A stretch of DNA of 64,000 bases. It comes from Streptomyces sp. SPB162. GTDB lineage: Bacteria > Actinomycetota > Actinomycetes > Streptomycetales > Streptomycetaceae. The notes under the pieces were generated by a model. That model was not told the origin of the DNA. It saw nothing but the letters and a program-made list of their open reading frames with translations, and ran no database searches. The DNA is taken from positions 744,001 to 808,000 of the forward strand of contig NZ_JAQFII010000001.1 of assembly GCF_029504575.1 (NCBI RefSeq). Direction: 5' to 3'. Position 1 is the first letter of the stretch. The number at the start of each line of letters is the position of its first letter. Positions 1 through 11,100 of this stretch are shown here, one piece after another. Made by a program: the position numbers and the translations under genes.

Positions 1-2
1 GC

Positions 3-893
3 CGACTGGCCACCAGCGGGGAGGGCGCGCTCTGGGGGCTCAGCCGGAAGTTCGGTTGCTCGGCCGAAGACGCCGTACTCGTCCTGGAGGCCGCCCGGGC
101 GGCGGGCCTGACGCCGGCCGGCCTTTCGGTGCACGTCGGCTCGCAGCAGATGACCGCCGACGCCTGGCAGGAGGCCTTCGAACGCATCGGCGACGTGCTG
201 GTGAGCCTGCGGGCGAGCGGGATCCTGCTGGACCACGTCAACCTCGGGGGCGGCCTGCCCGCCCTCGGCTATCTGGACCGGCGGGGCAACCCGCTCGATC
301 CGCCGCTGGACAAGATGTTCGTGGTGATCCGGGAGGGCATGCAGCGACTGCGGGAGATCGCCGGCTCCGAGTTGGACTTCGTCATGGAGCCGGGTCGCCA
401 TCTGGTCGCCGACCAGGGCGCGATCAAGGCGCATGTCCTGCGCCTGACGTCACGCCGGCAGCTCGACGGCGAGCGCGAGTACTGGCTCTACCTGAGCTGC
501 GGGAAGTTCAACGGCCTCTACGAGATGGACGAGCTGCAGTACCGGCTGGTCTTTCCGACCCATCCGGACGGGGAGTACGTTCCGGCCGTCGTCGCGGGCC
601 CCAGCTGTGACAGCGACGACGCCTACGCCCAGGAACACCGTCGCGTCCAGGTGCCCGGATCGGTCGCCTCCGGCGATCCGGTGTGGATCCTCTCCAGCGG
701 TGCCTATGCGACCAGTTACATGACCCAGGGGTTCAACGGCTTCGATCCGCTTCCGTGCGGTTGGACGGCCGGTGAGCCGAGAGCCGCGAGCTCCGCGAGC
801 TCCGCGGTGACGGACGTGACGGACGTCATGGACGTCATGGACCTCCTCGACGTGACGGACGTGACGGACGACGAGGCGAGCCGGCCCGCCTGA
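3..893 (+). CDS. Type III fold PLP-dependent decarboxylase (ornithine/diaminopimelate decarboxylase-like), 5'-truncated
   Basis: The reading frame is open from base 3, so the N-terminus with the PLP-binding lysine lies outside the window. The visible part has alanine-racemase-fold decarboxylase signatures: HVGSQ near the start, a glycine-rich LGGGLP phosphate-binding loop, EPGRHLVA, and GPSCDS, which matches the conserved catalytic Cys-Asp segment of ornithine decarboxylases. It ends with FNGFDPLPCGW, typical of the family C-terminus. The natural substrate cannot be told; basic amino acids are usual. The last ~35 residues are a non-conserved Ala/Ser then Asp-Val-Thr/Met repeat tail. It opens a run of co-directional genes (oxygenase, DUF6271-GNAT, exporter), which suggests supply or modification of an amine precursor for a small metabolite. 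Confidence 0.85.
   Translation, partial: RLATSGEGALWGLSRKFGCSAEDAVLVLEAARAAGLTPAGLSVHVGSQQMTADAWQEAFERIGDVLVSLRASGILLDHVNLGGGLPALGYLDRRGNPLDPPLDKMFVVIREGMQRLREIAGSELDFVMEPGRHLVADQGAIKAHVLRLTSRRQLDGEREYWLYLSCGKFNGLYEMDELQYRLVFPTHPDGEYVPAVVAGPSCDSDDAYAQEHRRVQVPGSVASGDPVWILSSGAYATSYMTQGFNGFDPLPCGWTAGEPRAASSASSAVTDVTDVMDVMDLLDVTDVTDDEASRPA
803..870 (+). repeat. Degenerate 9-bp tandem repeat coding an Asp-Val-rich C-terminal tail
   Basis: Units resembling GACGTGACG or GACGTCATG recur about seven times inside the 3' end of the decarboxylase gene and encode repeats of VTD and VMD. The repeat lies beyond the conserved enzyme fold, so it probably arose by slippage and can vary in copy number. Confidence 0.7.
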
Positions 894-987
894 TTCCCGC
901 CCGCACACCCTCACGGTTCGCAGCCACCGGCGCGACGAGGGGGTGCCCCTGTACCCACCTGACCCACTTGGTTTCTGGAGTTCCTAC

Positions 988-2019
988 ATGCCCGCCTACG
1001 ATCAGCACCTTCACCGCGCCGCCTCCCGCCGCCCGTATTTCAGTGCGGACGGTGAGACGTACCTCGCGCCGACCCCACTCCGCGACCTCCGCAAGGAGCA
1101 GCCCCTGCGCGTGCTCTCCGAGGCGGACTTCGCCTTCTGGCAGACCTACGGCTATGTCGTGGTCAAGGAGGCGATCCCCGCCGAGTCCGCCCGGCGCCTG
1201 CTGGACTTCGCCTTCGACTTCCAGGACCTCGACCCGGACCGCCCGGACACCTGGTACGAGCCGCGGCCCTACCGTGACGAGCTGGACCGCCATCTGCATG
1301 TCTACGGCTTCGTCGAGGCGTACCACCACCAGTTGATCTGGGACAGCCGGCAGACCCAGCGCGTCTACGACGCCTTCGCCGACGTCTGGGACTGCGAGGA
1401 GCTGTGGGTCAGCCTCGACCGTCTCAACCTCAACCCGCCCAACATCAAGAACCGTGACCGCGCCCTCATCGAGCCCACGGCAACGGGTTTCGACATCGAA
1501 CTCCACTGGGACATCGACAGCACGCTCAGCGTGATACCGCAGCGGGTCCAGGGCATCATCGCGCTCAACGACACCCGGCCCGACCACGGCGGCTTCCAGT
1601 GCGACCCCGAGCTGTTCCGCCGGTTCGACGAGTGGAAGCTCGGTCAGCCGGCGGACCGTGATCCGATCCGGCCCGCCGTCGACCGGGACGAATACCCGGT
1701 GGTCCGACCGGAGCTGTCAGCCGGTGACCTGCTGATCTGGAACGGCGCCCTGGCCCACGGCGTCGCCCGCAACATCTCCGAGCAAGGCGTGCGGGCGGTC
1801 CAGTACCTCTCGATGATGCCCGCCTTGGAGGAGAGCGAGCAGATACGCCGCTCCCGGATCGGCTCCTGGGAAACCCTCAGCACCCCGGACTGGAACGGAA
1901 CCCTGGTCGGCGACGCCGTCACGCACGAGTCGCTCCGGTACAAGACCGCCGAACTCAACGACCTCGGGGAGAAACTGCTGGGCCTCACCTCCTGGCACGG
2001 AGCGGAGTCCGCACAGTGA
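988..2019 (+). CDS. Phytanoyl-CoA dioxygenase (PhyH) family Fe(II)/2-oxoglutarate oxygenase
   Basis: A 343-residue protein with the PhyH pattern. HWDID supplies the first His and Asp iron ligands, a distal HGVARN supplies the second His, and a nearby arginine would bind 2-oxoglutarate. PhyH-family enzymes hydroxylate or desaturate small molecules, often in natural-product pathways. The substrate here is unknown. ATG 988 is preferred because GGAG sits 7 nt upstream; an in-frame GTG at 943 would add 15 residues. The stop overlaps the GTG of the next gene (GTGA), so the two are translationally coupled. The context suggests it oxidises an amine or amino-acid derivative with the flanking enzymes. 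Confidence 0.85.
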   Translation: MPAYDQHLHRAASRRPYFSADGETYLAPTPLRDLRKEQPLRVLSEADFAFWQTYGYVVVKEAIPAESARRLLDFAFDFQDLDPDRPDTWYEPRPYRDELDRHLHVYGFVEAYHHQLIWDSRQTQRVYDAFADVWDCEELWVSLDRLNLNPPNIKNRDRALIEPTATGFDIELHWDIDSTLSVIPQRVQGIIALNDTRPDHGGFQCDPELFRRFDEWKLGQPADRDPIRPAVDRDEYPVVRPELSAGDLLIWNGALAHGVARNISEQGVRAVQYLSMMPALEESEQIRRSRIGSWETLSTPDWNGTLVGDAVTHESLRYKTAELNDLGEKLLGLTSWHGAESAQ

Positions 2020-3849
2020 GTCGTGACACCGGCACGCGCAGGATCTGCCTGACCCTTCCCACCAACCGGGCCTGCACGGCCACCATCGCCGACATCGGCG
2101 AGGAGGCCGTCTACGCCGCCGGGCGGTTCGGCGTCGAGGTCCACCTGCTGATCCTCGATTCCTCCGATCCCTCGACGTTCACCGATCACGCCAAGGCCGT
2201 CGACGAGCTCCCCGCCGTGCCGAACGTGATCGTGCACCACCTCGACGAGGAGCGGCAGCGTGACTTCCTGCGGGAGGTAGATCGGGCGCTCCGGTCATGC
2301 CGAACCCGAGCTGCTGCTCGACCTGATGCTGCCGGACGCCGTCTCCTACGGAGCCTGCACCAACCGGGCGTTCCTGCTCGCCGCCGCACTCGGCTGCGAG
2401 TCGATCCACCGCCGGGACTCGGACAGCGGCTACCAGACCCTGGATGGCGAGCCGGTCTTCCCCATCCACCACGAGCTGCTGTCACTCGGTAAGCCGGGGG
2501 CCGACGCCGCCGACGGCGTCACCGAGAACGCGCTGGACCCGGCACACGGTCAGAAGCCGGTGTCCATGGTCGGTGGCTCGTTCGTGGGTGAGCTGTCGGT
2601 CGACGTCGGCGAGATCAAGGAGACCGACCCCGGGATCTACCGTGACGTGGTCAGCCTCTGGGCGCCGCCCGAGTGGCCGGAGGAGGAGGTGCAGGGACTG
2701 GTCGAGGAGTCGTTCATCGGCGCCGGCACCGAGCCGTTCAGCGTCGACCGGTCGGTCCTGGACGTCCCGGACATCTGGCGGCTGGACATGTGCAACATCG
2801 GCTTCGACCATGAGCTGTACGAGCGCGTCCCGCTGCCGCCCGCGACCGACACCATCGGCAGCGACTACTTCCTCCTGCACGTCGTCCGCCACGCCCCGCT
2901 GCCCGCGGTCGTGCACAACCGGCACATCGTCAACTTCTACACCGCGGAACGGCGGACCGGCAGCGGATTCACCGCCTACCAGATGCGGTTCGTGAAGTTC
3001 CTGCTGTCGATGCTCTACCTCCACCCCGTCTACTTCGACCTGGAGGAAGCCGGACCGGCGCTGCTCGACGCGGAGCACCGTGTACGCGCCGCCACGATCG
3101 CCGGGTTCGCCCGGCGGTCCGCCGGGGCGGACCGCGCGGAGAATATCCGGCGGCTGGACGTCATCGACCGCTGCTACCGGCAACTCGGCGGCAAGTACGC
3201 CGAGTTCGCCGACCACCTGCTGCCGCTGCGGCAGGGCCTGCTCGACCGGGCCCAGCTCGACATCGAGCACTTCGCGCTGCTCATCGACGCGTGGCTTCCG
3301 CTGGTGGCGGCGAGCAGGGCCGTCGGCCTGTCCGGCGAAGGGGCGGGAAGAGCGGCCGAGGACACCGTCCGCCTGCGTCCCCTGGCAGAGGCCGACTGGG
3401 ACGAGGTGGTGGCGCTGGAAGCGCGCGCCTACGCCGAGAGCGGCCTGTCGGAGGGACGGGAGGTGCTGCGGTCCAGGGGCCGCGTATCACCGGCCACCTG
3501 CTTCGTACTGGAGCACGACGGGCAGTTCGGGGGTTATCTGCTGGCCCTCCCGTACCCATCGGGCCAGTGCCCGGATCTCACGCTCGTCGAGGCATCCGAC
3601 CACACGTCGACAAATCTCCACGCGCACGATTTCGTGCTCACCGAGGCACTCCGCGCCAGGGGGCTGACACCGCAGTTCGTGCGGCAGATCGAGCAGCAGG
3701 CGCGGTCGCAGGGCTTCGACCGGATCTCCATGGTCGCCGTCCAACGCAGCCATGTCCTGTGGCGTCGCCTCGGCTACGCCCTCCACCCGGAGGTCAGCCT
3801 TCCCGAGAGCTACGGCACGGAGGCCGTCTACATGTCCAAAGAGCTGTAG
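2016..3849 (+). CDS. DUF6271 (glycosyltransferase-like) fused to GNAT acetyltransferase; frameshifted near 2285
   Basis: Two overlapping frames read as one ~610-residue protein. The first frame (GTG 2016) gives an N-terminus starting with RRICLTLPTNRACT and running to RREVDRA-like sequence near 2285. The homology then continues in the +1 frame as HAEPELLLDLMLPD through to 3849. The junction is at a GGG run (2284-2286); skipping one base restores the frame. The first ~400 residues match the DUF6271 family, with conserved stretches such as HRRDSDSGYQTLDG and VGGSFVGELS. The last ~150 residues are a GNAT N-acetyltransferase fold. Read without repair, the products are a 158-residue fragment and a 507-residue protein from ATG 2326. 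A sequencing indel or a recent pseudogene are both possible. The operon context suggests amine acylation or conjugation. Confidence 0.75.
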
Positions 3850-3932
3850 AACGCGCCTCGGACCGGGATCGAAGTACCCAGCGGATCCGCCGCGCGGATC
3901 ACCACCGTCGGACGAAGTAGGCTGATTCACTC

Positions 3933-5114
3933 ATGTTTCGCATGCACGACCCCTTCCGCAGAGCGCAGTTGGCCATCGCGGCGCTGTTCCTCTTCCTCGG
4001 GTTCCAGTACGCCACCTGGGTCTCGCGGCTGCCCGCGTTGAAGACGCACCTCGACCTGAGCGCGGCGCAGGTCGGCCTGCTGCTGATGGCGGGCGGCGTG
4101 GGCGCGGTGATCTCGTTCCCGCTGGTTCCGGTGGTGATGGCACGCCTGGGCTCCCGGCTGCTGTCGCTGCTCTCCGCCCTGGTCCTGGGCCTGATCCTGC
4201 CGGTCCTGGCGGTGGCGCCGAACTACCCGGTCACCCTGCTGGTCATCTGTCTCGACGGCGTGGCGGTGGGCTTCCTCAATGTCGCGATGAACGCGCAGGG
4301 AGCCGCGCTCGAAGTCAGGTACGGCCGGACCGTGATGGCCCGGTTCCATGCGACGTTCAGCGCGGGCTCCCTGTCCGCGGCGCTGCTCGCCGTCGGCGTG
4401 AACCTGTTCACCTCGTCCTTGGCGGTGCACTTCACGGCGGCCGCTCTGGTGTTGTTGCTCGCGGTGGGCCTGACGCGGTCCGGGCTGCTGCCCGAGGACC
4501 AGCAGCCGCAAGCCGAGCCGGAGAACGCATCGGAACAGCCGGAGAAACCGAAGCGCCGCATGGTCCTGCCGTCCCGGGTGACCATCTGGATGGGCCTTGC
4601 CATGGTGTTCGGCACCGTGACCGAGGGTGCGATGAACGACTGGTCCTCCCTCTACCTCAAGGACGTCGCCGAAGCGGGGCCGCAGGTGGCGCCGCTGGGG
4701 ATCGCGGTCGTGTCCGGAATGATGGTGCTGGCCCGCATCTTCGCCGACGGCTGGCGCGCCCGCTGGGGTGACGGACGGATCGTCGTGGCCGGAAGCGCAC
4801 TCGCGGGCGCCGGTCTGACGCTCGCCCTGCTGGCCGGCGGTGTGTTCCCCGCACTGCTGGGGTTCGCCTGCGTGGGCCTGGGCGTCGCGGCCGTGACGCC
4901 GTGCGTCTACGTGGCCGCCGCCCGCCAAGGCCCGGACGCACTGGCCCTGGTCGCCGCGATGGGGACGATCGGCCTGCTGGCCGGACCGCCCGTCATCGGC
5001 TTCATCGCGAGCGGCAGCAGCCTGACGTGGGGCATGGGCGCGGTCGCCGCCTCGGCGACGCTGGTCGCCCTGTGCGCCACCCGAATCCGCTGGCCCGCCC
5101 TGACCCCCGCCTGA
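3933..5114 (+). CDS. MFS transporter (YbjJ-like), probable exporter
   Basis: A 393-residue hydrophobic protein with about 12 membrane segments. A long charged central loop (Gln/Glu/Lys-rich, around residues 190-215) separates the two six-helix halves, as is usual for the major facilitator superfamily. The order of hydrophobic segments and the sequence LNVAMNAQGAALE resemble the YbjJ-like subgroup. It follows the frameshifted DUF6271-GNAT gene by ~80 bp in the same direction, so it may export the product of this small operon. A strong hairpin follows the stop. The substrate is not predictable from sequence. Confidence 0.85.
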   Translation: MFRMHDPFRRAQLAIAALFLFLGFQYATWVSRLPALKTHLDLSAAQVGLLLMAGGVGAVISFPLVPVVMARLGSRLLSLLSALVLGLILPVLAVAPNYPVTLLVICLDGVAVGFLNVAMNAQGAALEVRYGRTVMARFHATFSAGSLSAALLAVGVNLFTSSLAVHFTAAALVLLLAVGLTRSGLLPEDQQPQAEPENASEQPEKPKRRMVLPSRVTIWMGLAMVFGTVTEGAMNDWSSLYLKDVAEAGPQVAPLGIAVVSGMMVLARIFADGWRARWGDGRIVVAGSALAGAGLTLALLAGGVFPALLGFACVGLGVAAVTPCVYVAAARQGPDALALVAAMGTIGLLAGPPVIGFIASGSSLTWGMGAVAASATLVALCATRIRWPALTPA

Positions 5115-5121
5115 CCGCCCC

Positions 5122-5159
5122 GGGCGCCCCGGCCGCCCCTCCTCGCGGCCGGGGCGCCC
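5122..5159. terminator. Bidirectional hairpin between convergent MFS and giant genes
   Basis: A perfect 15-bp inverted repeat (5122-5136 with 5145-5159) and an 8-nt loop CCCTCCTC occupy almost the whole 46-bp gap between the two convergent stops. There is no clear U-tract, as is common in Streptomyces. Confidence 0.75.
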
Positions 5160-5160
5160 G

Positions 5161-8100
5161 TCATCCGCGCAGCCTGGCCGCGGCGCGCAGGAGTTGGGCG
5201 GCGTACTCCTCCATCGCCCCGGTCAGTGGTGCGTACGCGGGGAGGAGCGTCAGGGCGATGGTGTCCTCCCGCATGACCTTGTCGGCCGCGCTGCGCAGGA
5301 CGGTCTGCTGCTGTGGCAGCAAGTCCCATCGGGGTACGCCGTCCCCGTGGGCGGGACGCAGGCCGGCGCCCAGTTCCGCGAGCCCGCGCAGGATCGGCGC
5401 ATCGTCGATCAACTCCCCCGCGGCGGGGAGCGCGCCCACCGCGGCCAGCAGGCCGCGTGCCACCGGGGCCGCGTCGCTCTCTTTGAGGTTCAGCGCCGGA
5501 CGGCTGGTGACCGCCTTGCCGAAGTCCACCACGGCGGCGACCTGGTTCGGGGTCAGCCTCGCTGCGATCTCCACGGTCCTGAGTCGCTGCCAGCCTCCCA
5601 GTGGGCTGCCGTGCCGCTCCCGCCTGGTGATCCACTGGGTGACCAGGGCCTCGGTGTGCAGGGAACTGACCGCACGGTCCCCGAGCCGGCCGAGCAGGTA
5701 GGCGAGCCAGCCCGCCGGCAGGCCCACCCTCCGCTCCCCGAGTCGCACGCCCAGCCGGCAGACCGCCAGCAGCGGTGCCAGGTCGACCTCCGCATGGCGC
5801 TGCAGCACGGTGTCCTGTCCTTCCGGCGAGCGGAGCCAGGAGCCTACGGCCGCCAATGCCTCCCCCCTGTCGTTCGCGGTGACCGGCTGCTCCGCGTCGT
5901 AGGTCCCCAGGGCCCGCAGTACCCGGTTCGCCTCCGCACGCGACTCGGGCTCGGGCTTTGCCACGGCGCCGTACCCCGCCAGGCCCTGTTCGTAAGCGGC
6001 CCAGTAGTCGCGGTACCGCTGGTCTACCAGCCGGTCGACGGGTTGCGGCCGGCCGTTCGACAGTCCGTCATGGAACAGCCGCTGCAGCGCACCGGTCATC
6101 CAGACCGGCAGGTCGAGCACGGTCAGGTTGCTGCCCGGTTCGACCAGTGACAGCGACCGCCGGCCGTCCGGGCCGCCGATCCGGGAGACCTCGGCGAACA
6201 GCGATTTCCCGGTCGCGGGTGATGCGGTTCCGTCCGACAGGGTGTAGACAGCGAGCATTCCCATGGGTTCGACCGACACCAGGCAGCGGCGGGAGGGCTC
6301 CGCGGTGCCCGCCGGGTCGGTGGGCAGATCCGGATCGACCACCGTGACGCGCCGCCGCTGGCCGCGAGCCAGGTTGTCGTACTCCCGCACATTCATGGAA
6401 TGGCCGGTGAACGTGACCGTGCCGGGGCCCGTCCGCAGGACGGCCACGCGCCGCAACCCACTGAGGTGTTCGAGCAGCACGGAGCCGGTGAGGTCCGCGG
6501 TCCAGGCCGCGTCCTCCGCCGCCAACCAGCACAGCCGGTGCGACTGCTCGTCGTGGCAGACCACTCCCCGGCAGTTGCCACCGGCGTCGTTCACCGACAA
6601 CCAGGGGCGGACGATGGTCTCACCCCGCTCGTCCGATCCCGCGGTGGTGTCGTCGGGGTCCGTGCCGTCGGCCGGACGGCCGGTCAGCGACCGGGCTTGC
6701 TCGTCCCAGTGCAGCCTCACGGTCGCCCCGCTGCCGACGAAGGCCACCGCTGCCGCCTCCGCCGCGTCCTTGGGCAGTCCGGGCAACAGCGCCGACATGT
6801 GCACCCGGAACAGCGCGGATCCCGAACGGACGGCGATCCGGCCGCTGCCCAGGTCGGCCACCGGCTGCACCAGCACGGACCCGGCCGACACCGACCCGCC
6901 GGGCTGGGCCCGGCGGGACACCGTGAGCGTGGCGGGCGAGCCCAGATCGACATGGAGCACCGTCACCGGCACGCCCGTCAGCCCGGCCGCCAGGACGCCG
7001 CCCCGGTTCGCGGCGACGAGCTCCTCCCGCAGCCAGTCGCAACCGGGCCAGTCACGTTCCGCGGGGCGGGCGACGATCACCCGGGCCTGGGGCAGGCCCA
7101 GCACCCGAAGTCCGCCGTCGGCCGCGGCGGAAAGGAAGACCACGTCCCCGGCGGCCACCGGGGAGTCCTTGAGGGACGTCAGTTCGTTGGACCGGTTCAG
7201 CCACACCGCGCCGTCGGTGGAGTGCTGGTCCAGAAGCCTTCGGTCGGCCGGATACGGGAAGGCGTCGGCGCCGTCGCCGAGCAGCAGGGCGCCGTTGGTC
7301 TCGTCGGCGAACGCGACGGGAAGCAGCATGCGCTGTGCGAGCTTCTGGCCGAGGGCCCCCCGGACTCCGGGGTGCCATGTCTCCAGAACCAGGTGGCCGC
7401 ATTCGTTCACGCCGCCCTGGACTCGGCCGTAGACCATGTCGCCCGGGCTGAAGAACGACCACTCGAGGTCGGCCAGTGAACTTCCGTCAGCGAAGCGCAC
7501 CAGTTCGGCGCACACCTCGACGACTCTGCCGGGCACCGTCTCCAGCCACACCGAGCGCCGGTCGGCCCAGGCCACGGCCCAGACGGTCCGGCCGGCGGCC
7601 TCGTTCGCCCGCACGTTCTCCACCAGTTCGGTGGCGGGAAAGCCGAACCGCCGCAGTGCGGAGGGCTCATGACGCAGCGTCCAGGTCGTCAGGTGTGGTG
7701 AGAAGAACACCGGCTCCTCCACCGCCCTGGCCTGCTTCGGCAGCCGGACGCGCACAGGCCGGTCCGCCCCCTCGGTCCAGTGCCGCGTCAATTCGTCGTG
7801 GTAGCGCCAGTTCCGCTCCCGGCAGGCGGTCGCTATCTCCTCCGCGCTGCCGTTCATGAAGGAGAGCCGCGCCCACTCCGTGTCCAGGATCCTTCCCTCG
7901 TCCTGGGCGCCTGCGGTGGGCAGCAGCCGGATCCGGACCCCGGAGACCGAGTCCCCGGCCGCGGGGAGGACGATCAGCCCGCCCGCGGCGGCACGCAGGG
8001 TCGTCAGGCGCACCGCGTCGGTGCGGGAGCCGGCCACGGTCACCGCTCCGGTGATCTTCGGGTGCGGGGTGAGCAACAGCGGTGCCCCGGTCCCCCTGGC

Positions 8101-11100
8101 CGCGGTGGCGTTGAGGCCGGGAAGTCCCGCCAGGGTGAAGTTGCCATGGGCGTCGGCGTTCTTGAGGGCCTGCTGAGTCTTCAGGACGTCCTTGGGGAAG
8201 GCCACGACCGGTCGCGGCCAGTCCGACAGGAAGGTGGCGTCTGCGGGGATCGCCACGTGGGCGCTCACGCTGCCGTCACCGTGGCGCCGCAGGCGCACCA
8301 CCGAGCCGGGAGGGACACCGTCCGCGTCGCGCACGTCGGCGGCGGGGAACAGCACGCCGGGGCGGACCTCGATGGAGCCGCCGTTCGCGGCCATCACGCC
8401 GAAGCAGTCCGACCCGGTGGTCTTCAGATAGCTGCTCAGCAACTTCGATGTCCTGGCCATGGGTGACTTGGTGGAGCCACGCCACCGGTTCCGGTCCCCC
8501 TCGTACAGCTGTTCCAGGCGCACCAGCATCTTCGCCTGCCCCTGGTAGATGTCCGCGCGCGTCTCCACCGCCCGGCGCAGGCAGTTCTCCCGGTGGGAGA
8601 AGTCGCGCCGGCTCACCTCCGCGGTCAGCGGCATGCCCTGCTGCTCGAGTTCCGCGTGCAGGCCGAAGTGGAGGAAGTGGTTGTTGGACGACCGGGAAGC
8701 CAGTCCAGCCTCCAGGTAGAGGCTTTCGCCCTCGCGCAGGCCCACTCCGTTCCCGTCCTCCGGACACGGGGGGACGAGGGGCGAAGCACAGCCCCCAGCC
8801 GGGGCGGCCGCCCGGCACCGTCTCCAGGCGGGCCAGAACCTTCCGCGTGCGCTCCTTCGGCCCGTGAGCGGCCAGCAGAGCGACGACGTCCTCGGGGCGC
8901 AGGTAAGCGCTGACGGGCTCGTCCCTGACATGGATGCCCTCCTGCCCGGGGGTGAACCTGTCGCTGCCGGTGTACACCCGGTGCACCGCGACCCGGTTCC
9001 GCCGGTGGACCAGGTTGACGTCCAGCAGGTGCACCACACCGTTCCCTGCCTCACGGCGGACCTGGCTCTCGATGCTCTTGAAGACGTCGGCGACGGCGAT
9101 GTCCACGGTGATCCCGTCGGGAGCGCCCGCCGAGCGGTCACACCTCCCGAAGGACATCGCGTCGATGCGATCACCGTGGAAGAGGGCGATGCCGGCCGGG
9201 TCGACGGGCTTGCCACCCACCGTCAGGGCCTGGCTCGGCACGTCCAGGAACCAGCCGTAGCCGAACTCGAACCGGTGGACGCCTTCCTCGGTGTTATCGG
9301 GGGTGCTTTGCAATCCGACGTAGAAGGGGCGCCTCGAGGCCTTACCGCCCGCCTTGATCTCCCAGCGCTTCCCGTTGGGGCGTGCCTGCGGTACCACCTC
9401 CGCCATGAACTCCGGCAGCGAGACCGGTGGAACCAGCAGATGGGAGCCGCGAGCTCCGCGTCCGCTGTCGACCGGCACGCAGCGGACGCGGTCCACCAGA
9501 TACGTCCGTCCACCGACCAGCGTCTGCGGTTCGTCGAGCACCGCGAGCCACGGCTGGTAGGCCCCCGCGTCGTCCGGAGCGAGACCCGTGGGAAGCAGTA
9601 CCCGCCCGTCCGGGGTCAATTGGCCCGTGACGACACCGGCTGCCCGGATGCGCTCCCACTCGGCCGCGGGATCGGCCGCCACCTCGAGCGGCGGGCGCTC
9701 GACGGCCTCGGAGCGGGCGGCTCGCGAGAGCACGAACTCACGGTGCACATCCCACAGGAGGAGCGGTCGCCGACTGCCGTCGGGCCGGTCCTCCCAGAAC
9801 TCGATGGGCTCCAGGTCCAGACCGGTCCGCTCCAGGCGTACGGCCAAGGGGAGAGCGGTGGGCAGCGCCACACCGGTGGTACCACCCACCAGGTTGCGGC
9901 TCCCGACCCGGACGACGGCGCGGCGGGTGTCCTTCTGCTGACGGAATCTCACCGCCTCCGCGTCGCAGGCTTCGAACGCCGGGATTGCGCCCTCGGCACC
10001 GGAGACCTCACCCGGGTCGACGACAGCGATCCGGCCGAGGGAGGGGTGCTGGTAGAGCACTTTGTCCTCGCCCTCATCGCTGACCACGCCGACCGCCGTC
10101 CAGTCGGCTTCGGGCGCGGCGTCCCTGGTCCACAGACCCCGCAAGCGCAGCTGACGACGCTGCACGGCGAAGGTCCAGCCGGCCGCGGTCCGCCGCAGGG
10201 TCAGACGGCTTCCCGCCGGGGGCCGCGCGTTGTCGAAGCACGAGACGGGGAGCAGGGCCTCGGTCAGGTGGCTGCCCTGGCGGAGCCAGACCCTGATGCG
10301 GGTGATCTCCCGCCCGGCTTTGGTCAACCACGCGGCGACCATGCCGGACGGGGTGCCCTCGGCGAAGAATGCGGGGTCGGGCCGGCCGACGCACGCCCCG
10401 AGGAGTTGCTCGTGCGGGAGCGGTGTCGGTTGCCGTGAGGGCCGGCCCGCCGCGCGCGACACGTCCTCCGTCACGATCGCCCATCGACAGGTCGTTCCGC
10501 CGTCGGGGAACTTGCCCGTGAGAGTGAGCGACTCGGTGTCGGCGAAGCCGCAGATCCCGTCGACGGTCCGCACCAGGTTGTTGCCCTCCGCGGGGTCCCT
10601 GCGCTGCAGCAGCTGTACTTCGACCACCTCGTCCTGTTCGAACTGTTCCAGTAGCTCGAAGTTGCCGACGGTTCCCGGCACGGTGATGCCGATCTCGTCC
10701 ACCGGGTGCACGTCCACCTCGGCACGCCGGGCCTCCGGCTCTCCCCACCTCCCGATGCTGCACAGCGTGTGACCGCCCTTGAGCCGCCGAGTCGTCCTCG
10801 CGGTGGCGACGACCCAGCGCGGGAAGCCCTCGATCCGCGGCATCTCGATCCGCCAGGCCGGCTTGCCGTCCGGACCGGTTTCGAGCACGGCCTCCTCGTA
10901 CAGGTCCTGGTCGCCGACGCTGTCGCCGTCGGCAGGAGCCGCTGCGGAACGGGAGAAGGCGGACAGCCAGTCACAGTTGCGCCGGTCGATCGCCGAGCCA
11001 CCGGGAACCAGGCGCAACCGATTTCCGTCCGGCGGGAACTGCGCGTGCACGATGAGCCCGGTCTCGGCATCCGAGCAGGCCTTCTGCAGCAATCGCCAGT

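Noticed and set aside
835..1587. Long antisense open frames opposite real genes throughout
   Set aside because: High GC creates long shadow frames with low-complexity Arg/Ala/Gly/Pro or Val/Asp-rich translations; none shows a family motif.
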